Positions 53,773 through 63,395 of a stretch of 64,000 nt of DNA are shown here, piece by piece (position 1 is the stretch's first letter; each line of letters begins with the position of its first letter). Under the pieces are notes generated by a model. That model saw only the letters and a list, made by a program, of their open reading frames with translations. It was not told the DNA's origin and made no database searches. Origin of the DNA: Paucimonas sp. GTDB taxonomy: Bacteria > Pseudomonadota > Gammaproteobacteria > Pseudomonadales > Pseudomonadaceae. The stretch lies in assembly GCA_031253995.1 (NCBI GenBank), contig JAIRVG010000052.1, positions 124,001 to 188,000 on the forward strand. The letters run 5' to 3'. Position numbers and translations under genes: made by a program.

Positions 53773-54897
53773 TCAGGAACCGTCGACGGCCTCGCGCCAC
53801 AGGCGCATGCAGCGATCGATGGCGCCGCGCTGGAAGGCCAGGGTGTCGGCATCCGGCTGCTGGGCGACGAGCATGTCCAGCAGCGGGTCGACCACCGGCG
53901 TGCGCACGCCGCTCAGTGCCTCGATCGTCGCCAGGCCGCAGAACGGCACGTAGGCTTCGGCGTAGCCGCCTTCATGCACCAGCACCAGTTTGCCCTGGCA
54001 CAGGCGCTCGGCCGCCCCGCGGACCAGGCGGGTCATTTCGCGGAAGCTGTCGCTGTGCAGGAGCATGCGGCCCAGGGGGTCGACGCCGTTGCCGTCGAAG
54101 CCGCAGGCGACGACGATCAGCTCCGGTTCGAAGCGCTCCAGCGCCGGCAGGATGGCGCTGTGCATGGCGTGCAGGTAGGCGTCGTGGCCGCTGCCCGGCG
54201 GCAGGGCGATGTTCAGGTTGTAGCCGTGTCCGGCGCCGCTGCCGACGTCGGTCTCGCCAGTGTAGCCGCGGGGATAGGCGCGTTGCTGGTGGATCGACAG
54301 GGCCAGGGTGTCGGCGCGTTCGTAGTAGATCGCCTGGGTGCCGTTGCCGTGGTGCACGTCCCAGTCGAGCACCGCCACGCGCATGGGACCGCGGTGTTCG
54401 CGGGCGTTTTCCAGGGCGATGGCGATGTTGTTCAGGTAGCAGAAGCCCATGGCCTGGTCCGGCAGGGCGTGGTGCCCCGGCGGGCGGCTGAGCACGTAGG
54501 CGTTGTCGCAGTCGCCGCGTAGCACCTGGTCCACGGCATTGCACACCAGGCCGGCGGAGACCCGCGCTACCTGCCAGGTGTCAGGGCCCACCGGGGCGCC
54601 GGGGTCGAGCAGGCCGCCGCCGTTTTCGCAGAGCTGGCGGAAGCGTTCGAGGTAGCCGGCGCTGTGCACCTTGAGCATCTGTTGCAGGGACACAGGTTCG
54701 CCGCCCTGGTGGCTGAGGGCGCGACCGAGGCCGGAGACCTCCACCAGGTTTTTCAGGCGGCGCTTGGACTCCGGCGATTCGGCGTGGGCCGAGCCGGACG
54801 GCGGCTCGACCCAGCCGCCGACGGGCAGGGTCAGGGCGAACATGCCGCCGCTGTGCCAGAAGCAGTGTTCGTCATGGAAGAAGCGGGTTGCAGTCAT
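53773..54897 (-). CDS. Acetylpolyamine deacetylase-like (histone deacetylase family) hydrolase
   Basis: A 374-residue zinc hydrolase of the HDAC/acetoin/acetylpolyamine amidohydrolase superfamily. Catalytic His142-His143 lie in SRPPGHHALPD, Zn ligands Asp180 and His182 in LDWDVHHGNGTQ, and a Gly-Gly-Tyr closing motif in HEGGYAEAYV. The opening FFHDEHCFWHSG is characteristic of bacterial acetylpolyamine-type members. GGAGAGAG precedes the ATG at 54897. It probably removes acetyl groups from N-acetylated polyamines before the aminotransferase route encoded upstream. Confidence 0.88.
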   Translation of the reverse strand: MTATRFFHDEHCFWHSGGMFALTLPVGGWVEPPSGSAHAESPESKRRLKNLVEVSGLGRALSHQGGEPVSLQQMLKVHSAGYLERFRQLCENGGGLLDPGAPVGPDTWQVARVSAGLVCNAVDQVLRGDCDNAYVLSRPPGHHALPDQAMGFCYLNNIAIALENAREHRGPMRVAVLDWDVHHGNGTQAIYYERADTLALSIHQQRAYPRGYTGETDVGSGAGHGYNLNIALPPGSGHDAYLHAMHSAILPALERFEPELIVVACGFDGNGVDPLGRMLLHSDSFREMTRLVRGAAERLCQGKLVLVHEGGYAEAYVPFCGLATIEALSGVRTPVVDPLLDMLVAQQPDADTLAFQRGAIDRCMRLWREAVDGS

Positions 54898-54929
54898 GTT
54901 CTCTCTCCTGGGAACGATAGAGCCGGGTG

Positions 54930-56258
54930 TCAGGTCGGTAGTCCACGCACGGCAGGCTGCCCTTGTGGTTTCACCCGCGACATCACCAGCGCGGCCGCAA
55001 AGGTCAGCGCTGCCAGCACGTACAGCCCATATTCCAGATGCCCGCTGGCCTCCTTGATCCACCCCATCATGAACGGACTGGCATACCCGCCCAGGTTGCC
55101 CACGGTGGTCATCAGGGCGATGCCGGCGGCGGTGGCGGTTCCGGTCAGCAGGGTGCCGGGAATCGCCCAGAGCACGTTGAACGCCGACAGGCAGCCGGCC
55201 ATGGCGATGCACAGGCTGAACAGGCAGAGGAACGGATGGGCGTGCAGGGCCGCACTGAGCACCAGGCCGAGACAGGCCGCGAGGATCGACAGCGAGGCGT
55301 GCCAGCGTCGCTCGCGGGTGCGGTCCGAGTGCTTGCCCACGATCAGCATGCACACCGAGGCCACGGCGAAGGGAATGGCCGAGATCAACCCGGTCTGCAA
55401 CAGCGACTGCTCGCCCAGGCTGCGGATGATCTGCGGCAGCCAGAACGACACGCCGTAGGTGCCGCAGAGCAGGGCGAAGTTGACGAACACCAGGCACCAC
55501 AGGCCGCGGTGGCGGAAGGCGCTGGCGAAGGTGTGGGTGGCGCCGGCCTGTTCGAAGCCCTGGCGCTGGCGGTCGAGGTCGGCCACTACCTTGGCGTTCT
55601 GCGCCGGCGTCAGCCAGCGCGCCTTGCCCGGACGGTCGTCGAGGTAGAAGAACACCACGATGCCGAGGATCACCGCCGGCAGGCCTTCGAGCAGGAACAG
55701 CCACTGCCAGCCGGCCAGCCCGTACAGGCCGGCGAAGGTCTGCATGATCCAGCCCGACAGCGGCCCGCCGAGCACGCCGGCGATGCCGACGCCGAGGCTC
55801 AGGCAGGCCAGCCCCTGGGACTGGGCGTAGGCCGGCAGCCAGTAGGTCAGGTAGAGCACCACGCCGGGGTAGAAGCCGGCTTCGGCGACACCCAGGAGAA
55901 AGCGCAGGATGTAGAACGAGGTGGGGCTGCTGACGAACATCATCGAGGTCGAGATCAGGCCCCAGACCACCATGATCCGGGTGATCCACAGCCGCGCGCC
56001 GACCTTCTGCAGCATCATGTTGCTGGGGATCTCGAACAGGCAGTAGCCAAGGAAGAACACCCCGGCGCCGAAGCCGAAGGCCATGTCGCTGAGGCCGATG
56101 TCGGCGGCCATCTGCAGCTTGGCGAAGCCGACGTTGACCCGGTCGAGGAAGGCCACGACATAGAGCACGAAGAGGAAGGGAAGGATGCGCCAGGCAATGC
56201 GGTTGTACAGCGCACAGTCCTGGTCGGAGGCGAAGGTATTGCGGGAAATGAGGTTCAT
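54930..56258 (-). CDS. MFS transporter (anion:cation symporter type)
   Basis: A 442-residue transporter with 12 hydrophobic segments. The ACS-family marks are visible: RIAWRILPFLFVLYVVAFLDRVNVGFAKLQM in the first span, GVFFLGYCLFEIPSN, and RFLLGVAEAGFYPGVVLYLTYW. The start at 56258 begins the conserved N-terminus; upstream sequence to 56339 has no coding look. The deacetylase gene starts 32 bases after its stop. Its cargo is probably a related carboxylate or acetylated compound. Confidence 0.88.
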   Translation of the reverse strand: MNLISRNTFASDQDCALYNRIAWRILPFLFVLYVVAFLDRVNVGFAKLQMAADIGLSDMAFGFGAGVFFLGYCLFEIPSNMMLQKVGARLWITRIMVVWGLISTSMMFVSSPTSFYILRFLLGVAEAGFYPGVVLYLTYWLPAYAQSQGLACLSLGVGIAGVLGGPLSGWIMQTFAGLYGLAGWQWLFLLEGLPAVILGIVVFFYLDDRPGKARWLTPAQNAKVVADLDRQRQGFEQAGATHTFASAFRHRGLWCLVFVNFALLCGTYGVSFWLPQIIRSLGEQSLLQTGLISAIPFAVASVCMLIVGKHSDRTRERRWHASLSILAACLGLVLSAALHAHPFLCLFSLCIAMAGCLSAFNVLWAIPGTLLTGTATAAGIALMTTVGNLGGYASPFMMGWIKEASGHLEYGLYVLAALTFAAALVMSRVKPQGQPAVRGLPT

Positions 56259-56375
56259 TGCTTTTCTCTGGTTGTTCTTTTTATAGAAACAGCATTTCTT
56301 TGTGTGGCGATGGTAGAGAGGCTTGGCGAAAGCTGTCAAGGCGCTTCAAGAGGGAATTTGGTGGGGGCTGGCCTC

Positions 56376-56502
56376 ATCGCTGGCAAGCCAGCTCCCACAG
56401 GTTCTCCACTGCTGTCCAAGGCAGTGGAGGACCTGTGGGAGTGATATGGAGCGCTGCTCTCCAGAGCAGCGCGGTCCCTGTGGGAGCTGGCTTGCCAGCG
56501 AT
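56376..56502. repeat. REP cluster with nested hairpins
   Basis: One REP (ATCGCTGGCAAGCCAGCTCC...ACAG, 56376-56400) and an opposite one (56476-56502) identical to the REPIN at 37972. Between them are a nested stem TCCCACAGGT...ACCTGTGGGA enclosing CTCCACTGC/GCAGTGGAG, and a GCGCTGCTCT/AGAGCAGCGC hairpin. It lies between the permease stop and the MFS start, where it may cut the transcript or protect its 3' end. Confidence 0.85.
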
Positions 56503-56514
56503 CGAGCGCGACGC

Positions 56515-57315
56515 TCAGCGCTTGGTCAACGACCGCGACAGCAGGAGCAGCAAGGTGGCGAACAGCACCATGATGGTGGCCGCCGACAACAGCACCGGGC
56601 TCAGCGCCTCCCGCGCCGTGGTGAACATCTCCCGCGGCAGCGTTCGCTGGTCGGGCCCGGCGAGGAACAGCGTCACCACCACCTCGTCCAGCGAGGTGGC
56701 GAAGGCGAACAACCCGCCGGAAATCAGCCCCGGCGAAACCAGCGGCAAGGTCACCTTGCGCAAGGTCATCCACGGCGTCGCGCCCATGCTCGCCGCCGCC
56801 CACAGCAGCCTCTGGTTCAGCCCGCCCAGCGCCGAACCGACGTTGACGATGACGAAAGGCACCGCCAGCGTCGTGTGGGCCAGGATCAGCCCGGTGTAGC
56901 TGCGGGTCAGCCCGGCATTGGAGAACACGAAGTACATGCCCACCCCGACGATCACCGCCGGCACGATCATCGGAGCGATCAGCAGCACCTCGATCACCCG
57001 CTTGCCGGGCATCGCCGGATGACGCAGGCCCAGCGCCGCCAGGCCACCCAGCACCACGGCAAGCACGGTGCTGGCCACCGCGATGGCGAAGCTGTTGAAC
57101 AAGGCCCCCAGCCATTGCGGCGAGGCGAAGAAGTCCTCGTACCAGCGCAGGGTGAAGCTGCCCAAGGGCAGGGACATATAGCGGCTGTCACTGAACGAGA
57201 GCGGCAGCACCACCAGGATCGGCAGCAGCAGGAAGGCCAGGACCAGCCAGCCGCTCAGGGACAGGCCCAGGTTGCCGAGCCAGGCGACGCGGCCGCTGTT
57301 GGGGTTGCGGATCAT
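56515..57315 (-). CDS. ABC importer permease (PotC/SpuH type, system 2)
   Basis: A 266-residue inner-membrane permease with six hydrophobic segments and the EAA loop WAAASMGATPWMTLRKVTLPLVSPG. The ATG at 57315 overlaps the stop of the first permease gene by ATGA and has AAGGAG. Last gene of the aminotransferase/ABC operon. Confidence 0.92.
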   Translation of the reverse strand: MIRNPNSGRVAWLGNLGLSLSGWLVLAFLLLPILVVLPLSFSDSRYMSLPLGSFTLRWYEDFFASPQWLGALFNSFAIAVASTVLAVVLGGLAALGLRHPAMPGKRVIEVLLIAPMIVPAVIVGVGMYFVFSNAGLTRSYTGLILAHTTLAVPFVIVNVGSALGGLNQRLLWAAASMGATPWMTLRKVTLPLVSPGLISGGLFAFATSLDEVVVTLFLAGPDQRTLPREMFTTAREALSPVLLSAATIMVLFATLLLLLSRSLTKR

Positions 57316-58532
57316 CGTTTGACTCCTTCCGCGCCACGGCGGGCCAGGTGCGCCTGGATCAGGTAGAGCAGGGTGGTGGCCACCAGCAGCACCAGGCCGA
57401 GGGCCGAGGCCAGGCCCCAGTTGAGGGTGCCGGTGGTGAACTGGGCGATATAGAAGCTGATCATCTGGTCCGCCGGCCCGCCCAGCAGCGCCGGGGTGAT
57501 GTAGAAGCCGAGGGTGACGATGAACACCATCAGCGCACCGGCGGCGAGCCCCGGCAGCACCTGCGGCAGGTACACCTGGAAGAACACCCGCAACGGCCGC
57601 GCGCCCATGGAATAGGCGGCCTGCACCAGCAGGCGGTTGCACCCGGCCATGGCCGCCAGCAGCGGGAAGACCATGAACGGCAGCATCACGTGGACCAGCG
57701 CCAGGATCACCCCGAAGCGGTTGTAGAGCAGGTGCACCGGGCTGTCGGTCAGCCCGGTGGCCAGCAGCAGGGCGTTGACCATGCCCTCGTCCTGCAGCAG
57801 CACCATCCAGGCGGTGGTGCGCACCAGGATCGAGGTCCAGAACGGCAGCAGGATCAGCAGCAGCAGGGCATTGCGCGTACGCGGCGTGCGCCGGTCGAGG
57901 AATACGCACAGCGGGAAGGCCAGCAGCAAGCAGACCAGGGTGGTGATCGCGGCGATGCTGAAGGTCCGCGCCAGGATAGAGCGGTACAGCCCCGCTTCGT
58001 CCTTGGCGACGATGCCGTCCTTGTAGTCGTGCTTGATGTCCACTGCCGACAGCAGGTGATAGCTGCCCACGGGGCCGGCGGCGCGCTTGAAGGTCTGCCA
58101 GGTGGCGTTGTCCAGCCAGCGCGGGTCCAGTGCGGCCAGGCTGGCGGCGCTGCCGTCGAGCGTGCCGACCTCGCGCTTGGCCGTGGTCAGCAGGCTGCGC
58201 AGGGCCGGCGTCTCGTAGGCCAGGCGCCGGGCCAGGCCGGCGAGGTCACGCGGGCTGGCCTGGCGCAGGTCCTGCACCAGCGGCTTGAACAGGCTTTCGT
58301 CCGGCGCGGACACGCCATCCCAGGCGCGCAACGCCTGTGCCGTGGCGGGCAGGGCCTGGGGCAGCTCGTTGTCGGCCACGGCGCGCCACAGCAGCGTGCC
58401 GATCGGGCCGACGAAGGTCAGCAACAGGAACAGCACCAGCGGCGCCAGCAGGGCATAGGCGCGCCAGAGGGCGGCGCGGTCCTTGCGCGCGACCACCGGC
58501 GTGGATGATGGGGTGAGGGCTACAGCGCTCAT
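57312..58532 (-). CDS. ABC importer permease (PotB/SpuG type, system 2)
   Basis: A 406-residue permease, longer than usual because of a ~110-residue soluble insert between the first hydrophobic segment and the others (about residues 50-170, ATAQALRAWDGVSAPDESLF onward), as in several Pot-type permeases of pseudomonads. The EAA loop is VQAAYSMGARPLRVFFQVYLPQVLPG. Starts at ATG 58532, 19 bases after the binding-protein stop. Confidence 0.9.
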   Translation of the reverse strand: MSAVALTPSSTPVVARKDRAALWRAYALLAPLVLFLLLTFVGPIGTLLWRAVADNELPQALPATAQALRAWDGVSAPDESLFKPLVQDLRQASPRDLAGLARRLAYETPALRSLLTTAKREVGTLDGSAASLAALDPRWLDNATWQTFKRAAGPVGSYHLLSAVDIKHDYKDGIVAKDEAGLYRSILARTFSIAAITTLVCLLLAFPLCVFLDRRTPRTRNALLLLILLPFWTSILVRTTAWMVLLQDEGMVNALLLATGLTDSPVHLLYNRFGVILALVHVMLPFMVFPLLAAMAGCNRLLVQAAYSMGARPLRVFFQVYLPQVLPGLAAGALMVFIVTLGFYITPALLGGPADQMISFYIAQFTTGTLNWGLASALGLVLLVATTLLYLIQAHLARRGAEGVKR

Positions 58533-58551
58533 CTCGATTCCTCGACTGCGA

Positions 58552-59601
58552 TCACTTGGCCGACCAGGCGGTCCATTTGGCATTCAGTTCGTCGATGCGA
58601 TCGACCCAGAACCTGTCATCGAGCACCAGCACGTTGGCGGCGTTCTGCGGTGCGCTCGGCGAGTCGGCGAGGGCTGCCGGGTCGGTGTCGGCGATGCCTT
58701 TCACCGAGGTGATGCCGGTGGGTTGCAGGGCCGGCCAGAGTTTCTGGTGCTCGCCTTCGCCCATCACCTTGAGCAGGCCGTAGGCCTTGTCCTCGTTCGG
58801 CGAGTTGGCCAGGATCACCCAGCTGTCCATGGTCTGCAGCGACTGGTTCCAGACCAGGCCGAAGGGCTTGTGGTCCTGGCGGATGGCGTTGGTCACGCGG
58901 CCGTTATAGGAGGTGGTCATGGCCACTTCGCCCGAGGCGAGCAGTTGCATCGGCTGGCCGCCGGCCTTCCAGAACAGCAACTGCGACTTGATGCTGTCGA
59001 GCTTCTTGAACGCGCGGTCGACGCCGCCCGGCAGGTTGAGGGTCTTGTACACGTCGGCCGGCGCCACGCCGTCGGCCATCAGGGCGATTTCCAGGTTGCC
59101 CTTGGGGCCCTGGCGCAGGGCGCGCTTGCCGGGGAAGGTCTTGGTATCGAAGAAGTCGGCCCAGCCGGTGGGGGCGCGGGAGGCCTTGCTGGTGTCGTAG
59201 CCGATGACGAAGTTGTACACCGCGTTGCCCACCCCGCATTCGCTCACGGCGCTGGGGATGTAGCTGTCCTTGCCGCCGATGCGCGTGAAGTCGAGCTGCA
59301 TGAACAGCCCTTCGCCGCAGCCCAGCTGCAGGTCCTCGGCTTCCACCTGGACCAGGTCCCAGCCGCCATCCTGGCCCTCGGCACGGGTGCGCAGCAGGCC
59401 GATGCCGCCTTCCCAGCTGTCCTCGACCACCTTGTTGCCGCTGGCCTGGGCGTAGGGTTCGAAGAAGATCTTGCGTTGCACGTCCTGGTAGGCGCCGCCC
59501 CACGAGGCCACGGTCAGGTCGCGGGCCTGGGCGGTGCCGGCGAGCAGGGCGAGACCGCACAGGGTCAGGGTGAAACGGTGCAAGGAAACTGAAGTGGACA
59601 T
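58552..59601 (-). CDS. Polyamine-type periplasmic binding protein (system 2)
   Basis: A 349-residue binding protein. Signal peptide MSTSVSLHRFTLTLCGLALLAGTAQA; mature start RDLTVASWGGAYQDVQRKIFF. PotD-like blocks include WDLVQVEAEDLQLGCGEGLF and GVDRAFKKLDSIKSQLLFWKAG. It sits between the ATPase and the permeases in the operon. Four cysteines are absent from the usual polyamine site, so the ligand may be a related amine. Confidence 0.9.
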   Translation of the reverse strand: MSTSVSLHRFTLTLCGLALLAGTAQARDLTVASWGGAYQDVQRKIFFEPYAQASGNKVVEDSWEGGIGLLRTRAEGQDGGWDLVQVEAEDLQLGCGEGLFMQLDFTRIGGKDSYIPSAVSECGVGNAVYNFVIGYDTSKASRAPTGWADFFDTKTFPGKRALRQGPKGNLEIALMADGVAPADVYKTLNLPGGVDRAFKKLDSIKSQLLFWKAGGQPMQLLASGEVAMTTSYNGRVTNAIRQDHKPFGLVWNQSLQTMDSWVILANSPNEDKAYGLLKVMGEGEHQKLWPALQPTGITSVKGIADTDPAALADSPSAPQNAANVLVLDDRFWVDRIDELNAKWTAWSAK

Positions 59602-59688
59602 GATGTGACTCCCAGCCTTTGAAATTGGTTTTGGACGGCAGTGGTAGAGCGGTTCATCGAATCGGGTGGTGCTTGTTCTTGTGGTGGT

Positions 59689-60843
59689 TCAGCGCAGGAT
59701 CATCGCCAGTTCCGCCGGCACGCCGAGGTTCACCGCCTCGCCAGGAAGCGGCGCCGGACGGCCGAGGCTGCCGGGGTTGTAGGTCATCGACAGCTCGCTG
59801 CCGCCGGCCATGCGCAAACGCAGGCGGCAATGGGCGCCGTGGAAGATGCTGTCGACCACCCGCGCGGCGATGGCCGCGTCGTCCGCCGTGGCCAGGCGCA
59901 GGTTTTCCGGGCGGATCGCCAGTGCCGCGCTGTCGCCGACCGCCAGGCTGGTGTCCGCGCAGCGCGCCTGGTGCAGCGAGCCGTCTTCCAGCAGGCGGAT
60001 CGTGGCGAAGTCGCCGGTGCGGCCGATCAGGGTGCCTTCCAGCAGGTTGGTCTCGCCGAGGAAGTTGGCGACGAAGCGCGTCGCCGGGCGGTTGTACAGG
60101 GTCTGCGGCGGGGCGATCTGGGCGATGCGACCGTCGTTGAACACCGCGACCCGGTCGGACATGGTCATGGCTTCGTCCTGGTCGTGGGTGACATAGACGA
60201 AGGTGATGCCCAGCTGCTTGTGGATCGCCTTCAGCTCCAGTTGCATGTGCTCGCGCAGGGCCTTGTCCAGGGCGCCGAGGGGTTCGTCCATCAGCAGGAT
60301 GCGCGGCCGGTAGACCAGGGCGCGGGCCAGGGCCACGCGCTGTTGCTGGCCACCGGAGAGCTGGCCCGGCTGGCGGTCCTCGAAGCCCTCCAGGCGCGCC
60401 AGGGCCAGGGCCTCGCGCACCCGCTCGCGGCTCTCGGCAGCCGGAACCTTGCGCAGGTTGAGGGGGAAGGCAACGTTCTGCGCCACGCTCATGTGCGGGA
60501 ACAGCGCGTAGCTCTGGAACACCACGCCCATGTCGCGCTTGTAGGCCGGCAGGCGGCTGATATCGGCACCGTCCATGAGGATCTGGCCGCGGTCAGGGGC
60601 ATCGAAGCCGGCCAGCATCATCAGCGTGGTGGTCTTGCCCGAGCCGCTGGGGCCGAGCAGGGACAGGAACTCGCCCTGGCGGATGTCCAGGTGCAGGTTG
60701 TCGACCACCCAGGAGCGTTCGTCGTAGGTCTTGCAGACCTGGTCGAAACGCACCAGGACCGGTGCATCGGCGAGCGGGTCGGGACTATCGGGCGCTTCGG
60801 TCATGGCAGCCTTGGGTTGGGGGCGAAGGTCACGGGCGATCAT
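59689..60843 (-). CDS. Polyamine-type ABC importer ATPase (system 2)
   Basis: A 384-residue PotA/SpuF-type ATPase: Walker [13 protein letters not shown]-loop [14 protein letters not shown], signature [12 protein letters not shown], Walker [12 protein letters not shown], switch His VTHDQDEAM, and a C-terminal TOBE_2 domain. The ATG at 60843 overlaps the aminotransferase stop (ATGA), so the two are translationally coupled. An internal ATG at 60804 is a second possibility. Confidence 0.92.
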   Translation of the reverse strand: MIARDLRPQPKAAMTEAPDSPDPLADAPVLVRFDQVCKTYDERSWVVDNLHLDIRQGEFLSLLGPSGSGKTTTLMMLAGFDAPDRGQILMDGADISRLPAYKRDMGVVFQSYALFPHMSVAQNVAFPLNLRKVPAAESRERVREALALARLEGFEDRQPGQLSGGQQQRVALARALVYRPRILLMDEPLGALDKALREHMQLELKAIHKQLGITFVYVTHDQDEAMTMSDRVAVFNDGRIAQIAPPQTLYNRPATRFVANFLGETNLLEGTLIGRTGDFATIRLLEDGSLHQARCADTSLAVGDSAALAIRPENLRLATADDAAIAARVVDSIFHGAHCRLRLRMAGGSELSMTYNPGSLGRPAPLPGEAVNLGVPAELAMILR

Positions 60844-62210
60844 GGCCGGATACCTGCCAGCACGTCGTCCAGGGCCTGGGTCAGCGCCTTGAGGATAGTC
60901 TGGATCTGCTCGGCATCGACGATCAGCGGCGGCGCCATCACCAGGGTGTCGCCGAGGGCGCGCAGGAGGATGCCGTTGCGCTGCAGGGCGTTGCTGACCT
61001 GCTGGGCGATCTTCAGCTCGGCGGGGAAGGGTGTGCGACTGTCCTTGTCGGCGACGAATTCCAGCGCCGCCATCAGGCCGATGCCGCGGGCCTCGCCCAC
61101 CAGCGGGTGGTCGGCCAGTGCGCGGATCCCGGCCTGGAACGCCGGCGCGACCTCGCGGACATGCCCGACGATATCCAGTTCGTCGTAGATCTTCAGGGTT
61201 TCCAGGGCCACCGCCGCCGCTACCGGGTGCCCGCCGTAGGTGTAGCCGTGGCCGAGGCCGCCGAGGGCCTGGCTCTGGTCGGCGATGACCTGGTAGATGC
61301 GGTCGCTGAGCAGCAGCGCGGAAATCGGCTGGAAGGCGGCGGACAGGCCCTTGGCGCAGGTCAGCATGTCCGGCTCGATGCCCATGGCCTCGCAGCCCCA
61401 GTAGTGACCGGTGCGACCGAAGCCGCAGATGACCTCGTCGGCGATCATCAGGATCTCGTATTTGCGCAGCACCGCCTGGACCTTGGCGAAGTAACCGGCC
61501 GGCGGCAGGATCACCCCGCCGGTGCCCATCACCGGTTCGGCGAAGAAGGCGCCGATGGTCTCCGGGCCGGCGTCGAGAATCGCCTGCTCAAGCTCCTCGG
61601 CCAGGCGCGTGGCGAAGGCTTCCTCGCTCTCGCCCGGCAGGCCCTGGCGATAGAGGTGCGGGCAGCGCACATGGATCACGTCGGCCAGCGGCTCGCCCCA
61701 GCCTTTATGCATGTTGGGCAGGCCGGTGAGGCTGGCGGCGGCCAGGGTGGTGCCGTGGTAGCTGCGCTGGCGGGCGATCAGGCGGGTCTTGCCGGGCTTG
61801 CCGATGGCTGTGTGGTAGTAGCGGACGAACTTGATCGCGGTGTCCACCGCTTCCGAACCGGAGCTCTGGAACACTGCCTTGGTCAGGCCGGCGGGGGCAT
61901 GTTCGATCAGCATCGCCGCCAGGTCCGCGGCCGGGCCGTGGCTGCGGTGGGCGAAGGTCTGCTGGTAGGGCAGCTTGAGCAACTGGGCGTAGGCCGCCTC
62001 GGCCAGGCGCGGCTGGCTGAAGCCCAGGGTCGCGCACCACAGGCCGGACATGCCCTCGATGTAGCGCTGGCCCTGTTCGTCGAACACATAGATGCCTTCG
62101 CCACGTTCCATCAGCAGCGGGCCGACTTCTTCGTGCAGGCGCAGGTTGGTCTGGGGGTGGAGATGGTGCGCGATATCCCGCTGGGCCAGCGCCGAACCAC
62201 GAGCTGTCAT
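60840..62210 (-). CDS. Class III aminotransferase, polyamine:pyruvate type (SpuC-like)
   Basis: A 456-residue PLP enzyme. Visible are the substrate-entry motif SGLWCATLGFSQPRLAEAA, the phosphate-binding SSGSEAVDTAIKF, the PLP-contact Asp in IADEVICGFGRTG and the Schiff-base lysine Lys287 in LTCAKGLSAAFQP. The length and the QTNLRLHEEVGPLLMERGEGIYVFD start resemble SpuC/omega-amino acid:pyruvate transaminases. First gene of an operon with the second Pot-type ABC system, hence probably the initial step in polyamine or omega-amine breakdown after import. Confidence 0.9.
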   Translation of the reverse strand: MTARGSALAQRDIAHHLHPQTNLRLHEEVGPLLMERGEGIYVFDEQGQRYIEGMSGLWCATLGFSQPRLAEAAYAQLLKLPYQQTFAHRSHGPAADLAAMLIEHAPAGLTKAVFQSSGSEAVDTAIKFVRYYHTAIGKPGKTRLIARQRSYHGTTLAAASLTGLPNMHKGWGEPLADVIHVRCPHLYRQGLPGESEEAFATRLAEELEQAILDAGPETIGAFFAEPVMGTGGVILPPAGYFAKVQAVLRKYEILMIADEVICGFGRTGHYWGCEAMGIEPDMLTCAKGLSAAFQPISALLLSDRIYQVIADQSQALGGLGHGYTYGGHPVAAAVALETLKIYDELDIVGHVREVAPAFQAGIRALADHPLVGEARGIGLMAALEFVADKDSRTPFPAELKIAQQVSNALQRNGILLRALGDTLVMAPPLIVDAEQIQTILKALTQALDDVLAGIRP

Positions 62211-62520
62211 GACTTGATCCTCTTTTGTATGCGTATGCGTTACGTGGTTTCATTTTTACGATCAATCCGGGGTGTCGTCAAATGCTTTGTGTTTCTACTG
62301 GAAGAATTATTTTTCGCTGAGCGAACAAGAAGATTGTTTGTTCGAGGGCTATCCGAAGCAAAGCCAGGTAAATCATGGGCTTGCGCCATTTGCGTGGTTG
62401 TCCGTCGTCCGCCCGGCCTCGTACCGGGGCTTGCCAGATTTCACGAAGATGGGTGATAGTCGCGCCATCGTTGCGTTTCGCCTATGCGAACGCAGTGCCA
62501 AAAATGGAAGGATCGTCGAC
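62211..62520. other. 310-bp intergenic region between divergent aminotransferase operon and IclR gene
   Basis: AT-richer control region without a gene. It contains the inverted repeat at 62322-62344 and should hold both promoters. The ribosome site GGAAGGA for the IclR gene lies at its right end. Confidence 0.6.
62322..62344. promoter_or_regulatory. Candidate IclR-type operator CGAACAA-N9-TTGTTCG
   Basis: A perfect 7-bp inverted repeat with a 9-base spacer, midway between the divergent starts of the aminotransferase operon and the IclR regulator. Position and form suit autoregulation plus control of the operon. Confidence 0.5.
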
Positions 62521-63294
62521 ATGAGCGGTGAAACGGCAACGGGCGGCGTGCGCTCGGTTCAACTGGCGCTGGACGTGCTGGAGCGGGTGGCGGGGGCGTC
62601 GGAAGAAATCGGCGTCAGCGAGCTGGCGGTGCAACTGGGCACCACCAAGGGCTCGGTGTTTCGCCACCTGAAGACCCTGGTGGAGCGCGGCTACCTGAGC
62701 CAGAACCCGCAGACCTCGCGCTATCGCCTGGGGGTGCAGGCCTATGTGCTGGGCCAGGCGGCGGCGGGGGGTATCGACCTGCTCAGTGCCTCGGCGGATG
62801 CCCTGCGCGATCTGCGTGACGAGCTGGGCCTGTCGGTGGTGCTCTCGGTGCTGCAGGGCAAGCGCCTGGTGGTGATGGACACCCAGCTGGGCAAGTCGGC
62901 CCTGGAAATCGGCGTGCGCACCGGCACCGAGTTGCAGCTGCACTGCAATGCCCAGGGCAAGGTGGCGCTGGCTTTTGCCCGGCAGTTGAGCGTCGACCAA
63001 CTGGGCGAATTGCCGGCGGTGACGGTCAACAGCGTGACCGACCGCCAGGTGCTCAAGCAGCAGGTCAGCGCGGTGCGCCAGCAAGGCTGGGCCGCTGCCA
63101 TCGAGGAAGAAACCCTGGGCATCTCGGCGATCGCTGCACCGATCCTGGGCATGAATGCCGAGTTCATCGGTGCGGTTGCGCTGGTGGCGACGGTGCAGAA
63201 CATCGCCCGCGAGGTAGACCCGGCGCAGGTGCATGCGCTGAAGAAGGCGGCGTTGCGGGCGTCGTGGAACCTGGGGTACCGGGATGGTCCTTGA
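62521..63294 (+). CDS. IclR-family transcriptional regulator
   Basis: A 257-residue regulator: winged HTH at 10-70 (SVQLALDVLERVAGASEEIGVSELAVQLGTTKGSVFRHLKTLVERGYL) and the IclR effector domain (LSVVLSVLQGKRLVVMDTQLG; LHCNAQGKVALAFA; GISAIAAPILGMNAEFIGAVAL). ATG 62521 has GGAAGGA upstream; a longer open frame from 62272 has no coding character. Divergent from the aminotransferase/ABC operon, its most likely target. Confidence 0.9.
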   Translation: MSGETATGGVRSVQLALDVLERVAGASEEIGVSELAVQLGTTKGSVFRHLKTLVERGYLSQNPQTSRYRLGVQAYVLGQAAAGGIDLLSASADALRDLRDELGLSVVLSVLQGKRLVVMDTQLGKSALEIGVRTGTELQLHCNAQGKVALAFARQLSVDQLGELPAVTVNSVTDRQVLKQQVSAVRQQGWAAAIEEETLGISAIAAPILGMNAEFIGAVALVATVQNIAREVDPAQVHALKKAALRASWNLGYRDGP

Positions 63295-63395
63295 CGATCA
63301 TTGGTGTGGCGGTTTCTTGTGCAATGACTAGTATCCAGCTGTTACTTCAAGACGCCAGTCAATGCACCGCCACACAATGATCAAGGAGGATCGCC

